DNA of 24,245 nucleotides from an uncultured Eubacteriales bacterium (GTDB taxonomy: Bacteria > Bacillota > Clostridia > Oscillospirales > CAG-382). Shown piece after piece: positions 7,725 to 16,172 of the stretch. The position numbers and the translations under genes are program-made. Numbering within the stretch: position 1 is the first letter of the stretch; each line of letters begins with the position of its first letter. Location of the stretch: contig URCT01000027.1 in assembly GCA_900546385.1 (NCBI GenBank), positions 1 through 24,245 of the forward strand, in the 5' to 3' direction. The notes beneath the pieces were generated by a model, which saw only the letters and a list, made by a program, of their open reading frames with translations, was not told the origin of the DNA and searched no databases.

Positions 7725-8765
7725 ATGAACAAGAAATTTCCGAGTCTTCATCTGAATCCGGATGACTTTGCTCTCGCTTCTCCCGATGAAAAGCAAAGCT
7801 TGGTCGTCATGCGCGAAAGCGTGAACTTCTGGAAAGACGGTTTACGCAGACTGCGCAAAAACAAAGTGGCTATGGTCAGCCTTGTGTTCGTGATCATTGT
7901 CATGATTTTTGCTTATATTCTTCCCTCGTTCTGGCCTTACAGCTACGAACAGATGATTCAAACCAGCGAAAACCTCAAGCCGTTTACCTACGGTTCTGCC
8001 GAACAGGCACGCATCGATGCCGGCGAAAGCGTTTTTCCGCACATCTGCGGCACGGATAAATTAGGCCGCGACTTTGCTGCCCGTTTGATGATGGGTACGC
8101 GCATCAGCTTAACGGTCGGTCTTATCTGCGCAGCACTCGTGCTGATTGTCGGTTCGATCTACGGTGCAATTGCCGGCTTTATCGGCGGTTGGGTGGATAA
8201 CATCATGATGCGTATCACCGATATCCTGTACACCATTCCCGACGTATTGCTCATCATTCTGCTGTCGGTTATCTTAAAGCCGCGGTTGGAGGAATTAGCC
8301 CAACTTCCGGGTCTTAAATGGATGCAGACGGTCGGTCCGAACTTGATCGCCATTTTCCTTGTATTCGTGCTGTTATACTGGGTCGGCATGGCGCGTATCA
8401 CGCGTTCGCAGATTTTGGTGCTGAAGGAATCCGAATATGTTACGGCCGCACGTGCCATGGGTGCCGGAAAAAGCCGGATCATCCGCAAGCACTTGCTCAC
8501 CAACTGTATCGGAACGCTGATCGTCACCACAACCTTGCAGATTCCGTCTGCCATCTTTACCGAAAGCTACCTCAGCTTCTTAGGACTTGGCGTATCTGCG
8601 CCGATGCCTTCGCTCGGTTCGCTTGCCACTGATGCCGTAAAGGGCATGAACACGTATCCGCATTTGCTCTTTATGCCGGCTATTCTGATCAGCGTCATTA
8701 TTTTGGCATTCAACCTCCTCGGTGATGGTCTTCGTGATGCCTTTGACCCGAAATTAAAGAGCTAG
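7725..8765 (+). CDS. oppC: Oligopeptide ABC transporter, permease OppC
   Basis: A 346-residue permease partner of OppB. An N-terminal OppC-type cytoplasmic stretch (1-48) leads to a first membrane helix (50-68). An extracytoplasmic segment (70-118) ends in the family motif GTDKLGRD, and the BPD_transp_1 domain carries an EAA loop at about 237-256 (EYVTAARAMGAGKS). The extracytoplasmic segment and the loop around 184-205 are a little longer than in E. coli OppC. It starts 19 bases after oppB; AAGGAG overlaps the oppB stop and a purine-rich AGAGAGA sits nearer the ATG. Confidence 0.93.
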   Translation: MNKKFPSLHLNPDDFALASPDEKQSLVVMRESVNFWKDGLRRLRKNKVAMVSLVFVIIVMIFAYILPSFWPYSYEQMIQTSENLKPFTYGSAEQARIDAGESVFPHICGTDKLGRDFAARLMMGTRISLTVGLICAALVLIVGSIYGAIAGFIGGWVDNIMMRITDILYTIPDVLLIILLSVILKPRLEELAQLPGLKWMQTVGPNLIAIFLVFVLLYWVGMARITRSQILVLKESEYVTAARAMGAGKSRIIRKHLLTNCIGTLIVTTTLQIPSAIFTESYLSFLGLGVSAPMPSLGSLATDAVKGMNTYPHLLFMPAILISVIILAFNLLGDGLRDAFDPKLKS

Positions 8766-8781
8766 GAGGAGTTTGAGACGT

Positions 8782-9786
8782 ATGAGCAAGAAATTGTTAG
8801 AAATCAAAGACGAACGCCTCTCGTTCTTCACGCCGGCCGGTGAAGTCAAGGCGTTGAACGGTGTCTCCTTCTCCATGAACGAAGGCGAAGTTCTCGGCAT
8901 TGTCGGTGAATCCGGCTCGGGAAAATCGGTCACCGCCTATTCGATTATGGGACTGACCGCCTATCCCGGCAAGCTTGTCGGCGGCACGATTTGGTTCAAC
9001 GGCCACGAAATCGACAAGATGACCGAAAAAGAAATGCGCAAGATCCGCGGAAACGAAGTTTCCATCATTTTCCAAGACCCGATGACCAGTCTTAATCCGG
9101 TTTACACAATCGGCGACCAAATTGTGGAAGTCATTCGTCTGCACACCGGAAAATCCAAAAAAGAAGCCACCGAACGTGCCCGTGAGCTAATCGAGCTTGT
9201 CGGCATCACCGAACCAGAAAAGCGGTTGAAGCAATATCCGCATGAGCTTTCCGGCGGTATGCGTCAGCGCGTGATGATTGCCATCGCACTCGCCTGCGAA
9301 CCGAAGTTGCTTATCGCCGATGAACCGACCACGGCACTCGACGTGACCATCCAAGCACAGATTTTGGAACTTATGCAGGAGCTGCGTCAAAAGCTCGGCA
9401 TGAGCATTATCATGATCACGCACGACCTCGGTGTTGTGGCAAGTATGTGCGAAAAAATCGCCGTTATGTATGCCGGACATATCGTGGAATACGGTACGGC
9501 CGATGAGATTTTCTACAACCCGTGCCACGAATATACCAAAGGTTTAATTCGCTCCATTCCGAAGCTAAATGTCGAGCAGACCGAACGTCTGATTCCGATT
9601 GAAGGACAGCCGGTGGATCTTCTCAATCCGCCTGCCGGATGTCCGTTTGCACCGCGCTGCCGCGCCTGCATGAAGGTATGCCTTGACCGGATGCCTCCCA
9701 AGACGGAATTGTCCGAAACACATTACAGCCACTGTTGGCTGTTGCAGAAACAAGCCATGGAGAAAGGAGAGACTGTCGGTGAGTGA
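8782..9786 (+). CDS. oppD: Oligopeptide ABC transporter, ATP-binding subunit OppD
   Basis: A 334-residue peripheral ATPase with Walker A GESGSGKS (42-49), signature LSGGMRQR (156-163), Walker B LLIADEP (176-182) and switch His214. The C-terminal oligopeptide-transporter domain has the proline-rich LNPPAGCPFAPRC motif and cysteines at 287, 293, 296, 300 and 318. Cysteines in this tail have been linked to an iron-sulfur cluster in some OppD/DppD proteins; whether that holds here is open. The ATG at 8782 follows AGGAGGAG at 10 bases; an in-frame TTG three codons earlier is too close to that site. The gene overlaps oppF by eight bases. Confidence 0.95.
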   Translation: MSKKLLEIKDERLSFFTPAGEVKALNGVSFSMNEGEVLGIVGESGSGKSVTAYSIMGLTAYPGKLVGGTIWFNGHEIDKMTEKEMRKIRGNEVSIIFQDPMTSLNPVYTIGDQIVEVIRLHTGKSKKEATERARELIELVGITEPEKRLKQYPHELSGGMRQRVMIAIALACEPKLLIADEPTTALDVTIQAQILELMQELRQKLGMSIIMITHDLGVVASMCEKIAVMYAGHIVEYGTADEIFYNPCHEYTKGLIRSIPKLNVEQTERLIPIEGQPVDLLNPPAGCPFAPRCRACMKVCLDRMPPKTELSETHYSHCWLLQKQAMEKGETVGE

Positions 9787-10771
9787 GCAAAAAAAATTAG
9801 TCGAAGTACAGCACTTACAGCAGTACTTTCCGGTCAAAGGCGGCCGCCACAAGCAATTTGTGCAGGCCGTGGATGATGTTTCGTTCTACATTTACCGCGG
9901 CGAAACGTTAGGTCTTGTCGGTGAATCCGGCTGCGGCAAAACCACCGTCGGGCGCACGCTTTTGCGCTTATATGAGCCGACCGACGGCACCATTCTTTAC
10001 GACGGAAATGTCATTTTTGACAAAGCAAGCAATACTGCCGTCGATATGCTCCCCTATCGCCGCAAAATGCAGATGGTGTTCCAAGACCCGTATGCCAGCC
10101 TTGACCCGCGTATGACCATCGGCGACATTGTCGGCGAAGCCATCGACATTCACAAGCTCGCCGCAAACAAAAACGACCGCCGCGACCGCATTATTTCGCT
10201 TTTGGAGCGCGTCGGCTTAAACAGCGAACACGCCAACCGCTATCCGCACGAGTTTTCCGGCGGTCAGCGTCAGCGTGTCGGCATTGCCCGTGCGCTTGCC
10301 GTGAATCCGGAATTCATTGTATGCGATGAACCGGTTTCGGCACTCGATGTTTCGATTCAGGCGCAGGTCGTCAATATGTTTGAGGATTTGCAGCATGACC
10401 TCGGTCTGACGTATTTATTCATTGCGCACGACCTCAGCATTGTGCGTCATATATCCGACCGTATCGGCGTTATGTATTTAGGAAAGCTTGTTGAGCTTGC
10501 GGAAAGCTTTGAACTCATTTCGCACAGTCTTCATCCGTACACCAAGAGTTTGATTTCAGCCATTCCCGAAGCCGATCCGATTACGGCGCGCGCCTCCAAG
10601 CGCATTCCGCTGCAAGGCGATGTCCCCAGCCCCTTAAATCCGCCGAGCGGCTGTCGGTTCCGCACCAGATGTCCGTATGCCACCGAACAGTGCGCGGCCA
10701 TTTGTCCGCAGTTAACCGAGGTGTCTCCGGGACATTTTGTGGCCTGCCACAACCTGCATAAAGTCCACTAA
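9779..10771 (+). CDS. oppF: Oligopeptide ABC transporter, ATP-binding subunit OppF
   Basis: A 330-residue second ATPase, paired with OppD. Walker A GESGCGKT (48-55), signature FSGGQRQR (159-166), Walker B FIVCDEP (179-185), switch His217 and the C-terminal domain with NPPSGCRFRTRCPYAT are complete. The start is the GTG at 9779, with AAAGGAGA eight bases upstream, giving an eight-base overlap with the end of oppD and likely translational coupling. A longer frame running back into oppD has no binding site. Cysteines 292, 298, 305 and 309 match the pattern of the OppD tail. Confidence 0.94.
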   Translation: MSEQKKLVEVQHLQQYFPVKGGRHKQFVQAVDDVSFYIYRGETLGLVGESGCGKTTVGRTLLRLYEPTDGTILYDGNVIFDKASNTAVDMLPYRRKMQMVFQDPYASLDPRMTIGDIVGEAIDIHKLAANKNDRRDRIISLLERVGLNSEHANRYPHEFSGGQRQRVGIARALAVNPEFIVCDEPVSALDVSIQAQVVNMFEDLQHDLGLTYLFIAHDLSIVRHISDRIGVMYLGKLVELAESFELISHSLHPYTKSLISAIPEADPITARASKRIPLQGDVPSPLNPPSGCRFRTRCPYATEQCAAICPQLTEVSPGHFVACHNLHKVH

Positions 10772-10797
10772 AAACGCACGACTCCATCGTTATCTAT

Positions 10798-10840
10798 CCG
10801 TCCGACGGGCGGTGGATATAAATTCATGCGGCAAAAGCCG
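10798..10840 (+). promoter_or_regulatory. Two stem-loops in the oppF-oppA gap
   Basis: CCGTCC-GAC-GGGCGG (10798-10812) and CGGC-AAAA-GCCG (10829-10840) lie between oppF and oppA. Neither is followed by a T run, so they are not terminators. Such hairpins often set segmental mRNA stability, which could raise the amount of the binding protein over the permease. I see no convincing promoter in this gap. Confidence 0.5.
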
Positions 10841-10865
10841 TAAATTTTAAGAAAGAGGCGATTCC

Positions 10866-12548
10866 ATGAAACTCAAGAGATTAGCGGCAATTGTTTTGGC
10901 TCTGACTCTCTCCTCCTCCATGCTCGTCGGCATGACGGCTTGCGGAAAGAAAGAAGACGACACTAAAACAAAGGCTTCGGAAGTGACCGTACAGATCGGT
11001 CCGAACCCCGAAACTCTTGACCCGGCACTCAACAGTACCGTAGACGGCGGTAATATGCTTGTTACCCTGTTTGAACCCCTTCTCATCATTGACAAAGACA
11101 ACAATGTTGTCGGCGGTCAGGCAGAAAAATGGGAAGTCAGCGACGACGGCCTTACCTGGACCTTCACCATGCGTGACGGTCTTAAGTGGTCGGACGGCTC
11201 TGAGCTTACCGCAAAAGACTTTGAATATGCCTTCAAACGTCTTACCGATCTTGACCTTGCATCCCCCTACGCAGAAACTGTTATCGGTATGGTTGAGGGT
11301 TATGCCGACGCTTGCGGCAATCCCGATCCCAATACCGGCGACCCCACCACCGAACCGAACAAGGATTTATTAAACGTTAAGGCAAGCGAAGACGGCAAAA
11401 CTCTTACCATCGTTCTTGCTTATCCCTGCTCTTACTTTGATAAGCTCGCCGCATTCGCTACCCTCAGCCCGGTCAACGAAGCTACCATCACCGCAAACGG
11501 CGATGCTTGGGCAGTCAAGCCGGAAACCTACGTTTGCAACGGTCCGTACATGATCAGTGAATGGACGCCCAACGAACGCATCGTTTGCAAGAAGAACCCG
11601 AACTATGTCGGCGGTTGGGATAACTCCAAGATCGTTACCGACACTCTTACGTTCTTGCTTCTTGAAGATTCCAGCGCTTCGTTTGCGGCTTACAACAGCG
11701 GCACGGCTCAGCTCATCAAGGATGTTCCGACCGAAGAAATTCCGAGCCTCACCGGCAAAGAAGACTTCCATGTTGATCCGATCCTCGGCACCTACTACAT
11801 CAGCATGAACCTCAACAAGGAAATTTTCCAGAATCCGCTCGTCCGCAAGGCTCTCACCCTCGCCATCGACCGTGAATACGTTGCAAACACTGTTATGCAG
11901 GGAACGTATTCGCCGGCATACAATTATGTCGGTCCGGGTGTTGTTGACGCAGAAGGTATGTTTTTGGACAACTCCAAAGCTGCCAACGGCGGCAAGACCT
12001 ACATCGGCGAGGATTTCGCCGCTGACCTTGAAGAAGCTAAGGCTGCTCTTGCAGAAGCCGGCTATCCGAACGGCGAAGGCTTCCCGACCATCACCTACTC
12101 CACCAATGAAACCGGTTACCACATTCCGCTTGCAGAATACTTACAGCAGGCTTACAAGGAACTCGGTATCACCTTGAACATCGACAAGGTTGAATGGTCC
12201 TCCTTCACGCCGCAGCGTCGTGCCGGTGAATACGAAATGGCTCGTAACGGTTGGGTTATGGACTACAACGATGCCTCCAACATGATCGAACTGTTCTATT
12301 CCTCCAACGGCAACAACGACGGTAAATACAACAATCCGGAATTTGATGCCGCTATCGACGCTTCCAAGGTTGCTGATCCGGCTGAGCACTTTGCACAGCT
12401 TCACGCTGCTGAAAAGATCGCTATGGAAGATTATGCTTTCATTCCGGTTGCTTACTACAACGACTTCTGGCTCCAGAGCCCGTCGCTCAAAGGCAGCTGG
12501 CACAGCCCGTACGGCTACTGGTACTTACAGTACGCTTACGTTGAATAA
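10866..12548 (+). CDS. oppA: Oligopeptide-binding lipoprotein OppA (SBP_bac_5)
   Basis: A 560-residue extracellular solute-binding protein. The signal peptide (1-25: KLKR, hydrophobic core, then GMTAC) has a lipobox-like site with Cys26 as the likely lipidated residue. Met rather than Leu at the -3 position is slightly atypical. The family 5 signature is clear: PETLDPAL near residue 48, and VSDDGLTWTFTMRDG followed by KWSDG and LTAKDF at about 91-119. It captures peptides outside the cell and delivers them to OppBC. Gene order is oppB-C-D-F-A, with the binding protein last, after a 94-base gap. Codons look biased toward AAG and GCT compared with its neighbours, suggesting high expression. The start ATG follows GAGG at seven bases. 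Confidence 0.94.
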   Translation: MKLKRLAAIVLALTLSSSMLVGMTACGKKEDDTKTKASEVTVQIGPNPETLDPALNSTVDGGNMLVTLFEPLLIIDKDNNVVGGQAEKWEVSDDGLTWTFTMRDGLKWSDGSELTAKDFEYAFKRLTDLDLASPYAETVIGMVEGYADACGNPDPNTGDPTTEPNKDLLNVKASEDGKTLTIVLAYPCSYFDKLAAFATLSPVNEATITANGDAWAVKPETYVCNGPYMISEWTPNERIVCKKNPNYVGGWDNSKIVTDTLTFLLLEDSSASFAAYNSGTAQLIKDVPTEEIPSLTGKEDFHVDPILGTYYISMNLNKEIFQNPLVRKALTLAIDREYVANTVMQGTYSPAYNYVGPGVVDAEGMFLDNSKAANGGKTYIGEDFAADLEEAKAALAEAGYPNGEGFPTITYSTNETGYHIPLAEYLQQAYKELGITLNIDKVEWSSFTPQRRAGEYEMARNGWVMDYNDASNMIELFYSSNGNNDGKYNNPEFDAAIDASKVADPAEHFAQLHAAEKIAMEDYAFIPVAYYNDFWLQSPSLKGSWHSPYGYWYLQYAYVE

Positions 12549-12570
12549 TCAGCTATTCGCTAAATAACCG

Positions 12571-12602
12571 CCGCCCACGTCGCTTACCGGTGACGTGGGC
12601 GG
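12571..12602 (+). terminator. Strong stem-loop after oppA, weak or leaky terminator
   Basis: A 13-bp GC-rich stem (12571-12583 with 12590-12602, one G-T pair) and a six-base loop lie 22 bases past the oppA stop. Only three T follow, so termination is probably partial. No promoter is visible before pepT, 42 bases on, which fits readthrough. Confidence 0.6.
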
Positions 12603-12644
12603 TTTCAGCAAACACGCAAAAATTCTGAAATTCGGAGGAAAACC

Positions 12645-13823
12645 ATGACAGTAATCGACAGATTCTTAACCTATGTGACCTTTGACACAACTTCCGACGA
12701 AACAAGCGATACCTGCCCTTCCACAGCAAAACAGCTGATACTTGCCGACTATTTGGTGAAAGAATTAAAAGACATCGGGCTAACCGATGCCATGCGTGAC
12801 GAAAACGGCTATGTATACGGGCATGTGCCGGCAAGCACGGGTATGGAAAATGTACCGAAAATCGGCCTTATCGCACATATGGATACCTCTCCCGATGTAA
12901 GCGGCAAAGACGTAAAGCCGCAGATTATCACGTTTGACGGCACGAATGCACCCATGGTGGACAAACGCTATGTTGGTGAACAGCTGATTGTCACCGACCA
13001 AACCACGCTTTTGGGTGCGGATGACAAGGCCGGTGTCGCCGAAATCATCGCCGCGTGCGACGTGCTTATGAAAGACGCGGCCATCAAGCACGGGCAAATC
13101 AGCATTTGCTTTACGCCCGACGAAGAAATCGGACGCGGCGCGGACAAGTTTGATTTTGAACGCTTTGATGCCGTGTATGCTTACACGGTTGACGGCGGCG
13201 AATTAGGCGGCATTGAATGCGAAAACTTCAACGCCGCGTCGGTAAAACTCATCGTCCACGGCATTAACACCCATCCCGGTTCGGCAAAGAACAAAATGCG
13301 CAACGCGATTCTGTTTCTGCACGAGTTCATCGCGCTGCTGCCGCCGGCCGAAACACCGGCTCACACCGAAGGCTATGAAGGCTTTTACCACATCAATGCG
13401 GTTGAGGGCGACGAAACGACCGCTTCGCTGCATATGCTCATTCGCGACCACAGCGATGCAATGTTTGAAAAGCGCAAAGCGTTTGTTGCCGACACCGTCC
13501 GCTATCTCGGCGGCAAATACGGCGAGAACACGTTTGATTTGACCATCACGGACAGCTACCGCAATATGCGTGTCATCATTGACAAGTATCCGGAAATCGT
13601 TGCGCGCGCCGAAAACGCGATGCGTGCGTGCGGCGTGACGCCGGAAATCACCGCCATTCGCGGCGGCACAGACGGTGCAAGACTCAGCTTTGAGGGTCTT
13701 CCCTGTCCCAATCTTTCCACCGGCGGTATGGGCTTTCACAGCATTTATGAAGCCATTCCCGTCAAGGCTTTGGAAAAGATGACAGAGGTTTTGGTGAAGC
13801 TTGTTTCGGCAAGTGAAGCTTAG
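12645..13823 (+). CDS. pepT: Peptidase T (tripeptide aminopeptidase, M20B)
   Basis: A 392-residue cytoplasmic zinc peptidase that removes the N-terminal residue of tripeptides; slightly shorter than the roughly 408-residue E. coli enzyme. Metal-site residues are intact: AHMDT (His78, Asp80), GADDKAG (Asp126), PDEEIG (catalytic Glu160, ligand Glu161), VDGGE (Asp183) and GFHS (His365). The PepT-specific RGGTDG motif is near residue 340. The start ATG has GGAGG six bases upstream. Its position directly after oppA fits digestion of imported tripeptides. A strong terminator follows. Confidence 0.95.
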   Translation: MTVIDRFLTYVTFDTTSDETSDTCPSTAKQLILADYLVKELKDIGLTDAMRDENGYVYGHVPASTGMENVPKIGLIAHMDTSPDVSGKDVKPQIITFDGTNAPMVDKRYVGEQLIVTDQTTLLGADDKAGVAEIIAACDVLMKDAAIKHGQISICFTPDEEIGRGADKFDFERFDAVYAYTVDGGELGGIECENFNAASVKLIVHGINTHPGSAKNKMRNAILFLHEFIALLPPAETPAHTEGYEGFYHINAVEGDETTASLHMLIRDHSDAMFEKRKAFVADTVRYLGGKYGENTFDLTITDSYRNMRVIIDKYPEIVARAENAMRACGVTPEITAIRGGTDGARLSFEGLPCPNLSTGGMGFHSIYEAIPVKALEKMTEVLVKLVSASEA

Positions 13824-13835
13824 TTTACTGCACGA

Positions 13836-13870
13836 AAAAACCGTTTACCCAGACAAGGTAAACGGTTTTT
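13836..13870. terminator. Bidirectional intrinsic terminator between pepT and the esterase gene
   Basis: Fourteen-base arms AAAAACCGTTTACC and GGTAAACGGTTTTT pair perfectly around a seven-base loop, giving a T run on each strand. It serves the two convergent transcripts that end at 13823 and 13891. Confidence 0.93.
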
Positions 13871-13890
13871 GTCAGATTATATGAACTGTG

Positions 13891-14682
13891 TCAGAACTTC
13901 ATTGTCTTCAGCCAATTTATCATCAGCTGTCCCCATTGACAGGTACCTTCCACATCCTCCGCCAGGCCTCTGCCATGGTTGCCGTTCGGGAAAATATGCA
14001 TTTCAAACGGAATCTTTTTAGCATGGAGTGCCTGTGCAAGAAGCAAGCTGTTGTTGACATCCACGCAGGTATCGTCCGCCGTATGCCAGATAAACGCAGG
14101 CGGACAATCGTCCGGAACGCTGCATTCGCCGGACATTTTATCGACTAATTTCGGGTCAGGATTCGGTCCGAGCAGGTTATCCTTTGAGCCTTTGTGTGTA
14201 TATTCTTTCATGGTAACCACCGGATAGCAGAAAATTCCGACGTCCGGGCGGCTGGAAACGCGGTCGATGGCGTCTCCGTCGTTTTTGCCGCTGTCATAAT
14301 GCTCACAAGCGCTCACGGCAAGGTGGCCGCCGGCGGAAAAGCCTAAAATACCGATTTTTTCCGGGTTTACGCCCCATTCTTTGGCATGATAGCGTGAAAA
14401 GCGAACCGCGCGGTTCGCGTCGGAAAGCTCTGCCGGATGTTTGTAAGGCGCAACGCGGTAATTAAGAACCAACGCCGAAATTCCGGCTCTGTTCAAGCAC
14501 TCAGCAATCGGTTTTCCCTCATGTTCGGCACGTCCTGAATAGCCGCCGCCCGGACACACAATAACAAGTCCCTTATCCGGATTACCGTTCTCCACAAGAT
14601 ACGGCGTTACCGTTGTTTCCGGCTGTCCGTATTCTGCATTGTAATACGGCGTTCCGTTTTCCCACAGTTTCATTTCTTCCAT
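13891..14682 (-). CDS. Alpha/beta hydrolase, acetyl-esterase-like
   Basis: A 263-residue cytoplasmic alpha/beta hydrolase. Visible are an oxyanion-hole motif CPGGGY (43-48), a nucleophile elbow GFSAG with Ser116, a likely acid Asp in HTADD (203-204) and catalytic His236 in NHG. The pattern matches small acyl-carbohydrate and acetyl-xylan-type esterases (COG0657/BD-FAE group); the substrate cannot be fixed. The first ATG (14682) has AGGCGG about eight to ten bases upstream and is preferred over the in-frame ATG three codons on. It is third in the leftward operon, 23 bases after purB, though no functional link to purB is evident. Confidence 0.85.
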   Translation of the reverse strand: MEEMKLWENGTPYYNAEYGQPETTVTPYLVENGNPDKGLVIVCPGGGYSGRAEHEGKPIAECLNRAGISALVLNYRVAPYKHPAELSDANRAVRFSRYHAKEWGVNPEKIGILGFSAGGHLAVSACEHYDSGKNDGDAIDRVSSRPDVGIFCYPVVTMKEYTHKGSKDNLLGPNPDPKLVDKMSGECSVPDDCPPAFIWHTADDTCVDVNNSLLLAQALHAKKIPFEMHIFPNGNHGRGLAEDVEGTCQWGQLMINWLKTMKF

Positions 14683-14705
14683 GTTTCTATCCGCCTTTAA
14701 ATTTA

Positions 14706-16142
14706 CTATACAATTAATTCATAGTCCTTGCCGAGTTCGCCATGGTAGGCGGCAAGTGCCGGTTTTACACAGTTTTCGATGAACTCTTTGACCTGTTCGG
14801 CACTGCGACCGGTATAGTTTTCGGGAACAACGATTTTATCCAGATCCTCCATGGAAAGCCCAAATGCCGGATCGCCTGCAATGCGTTCGAGAAGGTCATT
14901 CGGTTCGCCAAGCTCTTTGACGACCTTGCCGGCAGCCATGGCGTGTTCGCGGATGCGTTCATGCAGCTCCTGACGGTTTCCGCCGCGCTTGACAGCGTCC
15001 ATCATGATGTTTTCGCTTGCCATAAACGGCAGTTCCGCCATCAGGCGCGCACGAACCATCTTCGGATACACCACAAGGCCGTTTGTCACGTTCATGTAAA
15101 TGTTTAAGATCGAATCGACCGCCAAAAAGGCTTCGGCCACCGAAATGCGCTTGTTTGCCGAATCGTCGAGCGTTCTTTCAAACCATTGGGTCGCCGCCGT
15201 AAAGGCCGGATTGAGCGAATCGCAGATGACGTAACGTGCAAGCGCGCAAATACGCTCGCTGCGCATGGGATTGCGTTTATACGGCATGGCCGAAGAGCCG
15301 ATCTGATGCGCTTCGAAGGGTTCTTCCATTTCCTTGAAGGATTGCAGAATACGAAGGTCATTGGCAAATTTATAGGCGCTTTGAGCAATGCCGGAAAGCG
15401 TTGCCAAAATTGCCGCATCTACCTTGCGGGAATAGGTTTGACCGGAAACCGGAACAACACCGTCAAAGCCGAAATCGGCGCAGATGAGTTCTTCTAACTT
15501 TTTCACCTTTTCCGAATCGCCCTCGAACAGCTCCATAAAGCTGGCCTGCGTGCCGGTCGTTCCCTTCGAACCTAACATTTTAAGAGAGGATAAGCGGTAG
15601 CGCAGCTCATCAAGGTCATACAAAAGCTCGTTGATCCAAAGTGTGGCACGCTTGCCGACAGTGGTCGCCTGTGCCGGTTGGAGATGTGTATAGGCAAGGC
15701 ACGGCATATCCTTGTATTTCAAGGCAAATTCCGAAAGGTTGGCAATGACCGAGCACAGCTTTTTTTCAACGATCTTCATGGCCTCGCGAAGACCGATGAT
15801 ATCGGCGTTATCGCCGACATAGCAGGACGTTGCACCCAAATGGATGATGGGAGCGGCTGTCGGACAGGCTTTTCCGAAGGTATACACGTGCGCCATAACA
15901 TCGTGGCGCACTTCTTTTTCTCTGGCTTCGGCGACGGCATAATCGACATCGTCCAAATGTGCCGCCATTTCGTTTAACTGCGCATCGGTAATATCGAGGC
16001 CGAGCGCCTTTTCAGCCTTGGCAAGCGAGAGCCAGAGTCTGCGCCAAGTGGTGAATTTCATATTTGCGGAGAACACGTACTGCATCTCTTTGGAGGCATA
16101 ACGCGTGGAAAACGGGCTGACATACGAATTATAATCCGGCAT
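14706..16142 (-). CDS. purB: Adenylosuccinate lyase
   Basis: A 478-residue homotetrameric lyase that releases fumarate from SAICAR and from adenylosuccinate in purine synthesis. The fumarase/ASL signature GSSAMPYKRNP is at 282-292, with the catalytic Ser in its flexible loop. Catalytic histidines are His80 (RHDVMAHV) and His153 (YTHLQPAQ). The length and these motifs resemble the longer, human-like ADSL class more than the ~430-residue Bacillus form. AAAGGAGATAG precedes the ATG. The gene lies 30 bases after the aspartate aminotransferase gene in the same direction. Aspartate is the nitrogen donor of both PurB substrates, a plausible metabolic reason for the pairing. Confidence 0.96.
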   Translation of the reverse strand: MPDYNSYVSPFSTRYASKEMQYVFSANMKFTTWRRLWLSLAKAEKALGLDITDAQLNEMAAHLDDVDYAVAEAREKEVRHDVMAHVYTFGKACPTAAPIIHLGATSCYVGDNADIIGLREAMKIVEKKLCSVIANLSEFALKYKDMPCLAYTHLQPAQATTVGKRATLWINELLYDLDELRYRLSSLKMLGSKGTTGTQASFMELFEGDSEKVKKLEELICADFGFDGVVPVSGQTYSRKVDAAILATLSGIAQSAYKFANDLRILQSFKEMEEPFEAHQIGSSAMPYKRNPMRSERICALARYVICDSLNPAFTAATQWFERTLDDSANKRISVAEAFLAVDSILNIYMNVTNGLVVYPKMVRARLMAELPFMASENIMMDAVKRGGNRQELHERIREHAMAAGKVVKELGEPNDLLERIAGDPAFGLSMEDLDKIVVPENYTGRSAEQVKEFIENCVKPALAAYHGELGKDYELIV

Positions 16143-16172
16143 GACTATCTCCTTTGTATTGGAACGAACGGT

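Noticed and set aside
10794..10822. Possible promoter for oppA around TATAAA at 10817
   Set aside because: No -35-like sequence lies 16-18 bases upstream, and the region is occupied by the GC-rich stem-loop.
11370..12122. A 250-codon open frame antisense to oppA
   Set aside because: It lies wholly within oppA, has no ribosome binding site or recognisable domain, and its composition is what biased codons of the sense gene would produce on the other strand.
13203..13739. A 178-codon open frame antisense to pepT
   Set aside because: It is fully covered by an intact, well-recognised gene, with no promoter or binding site on the minus strand.
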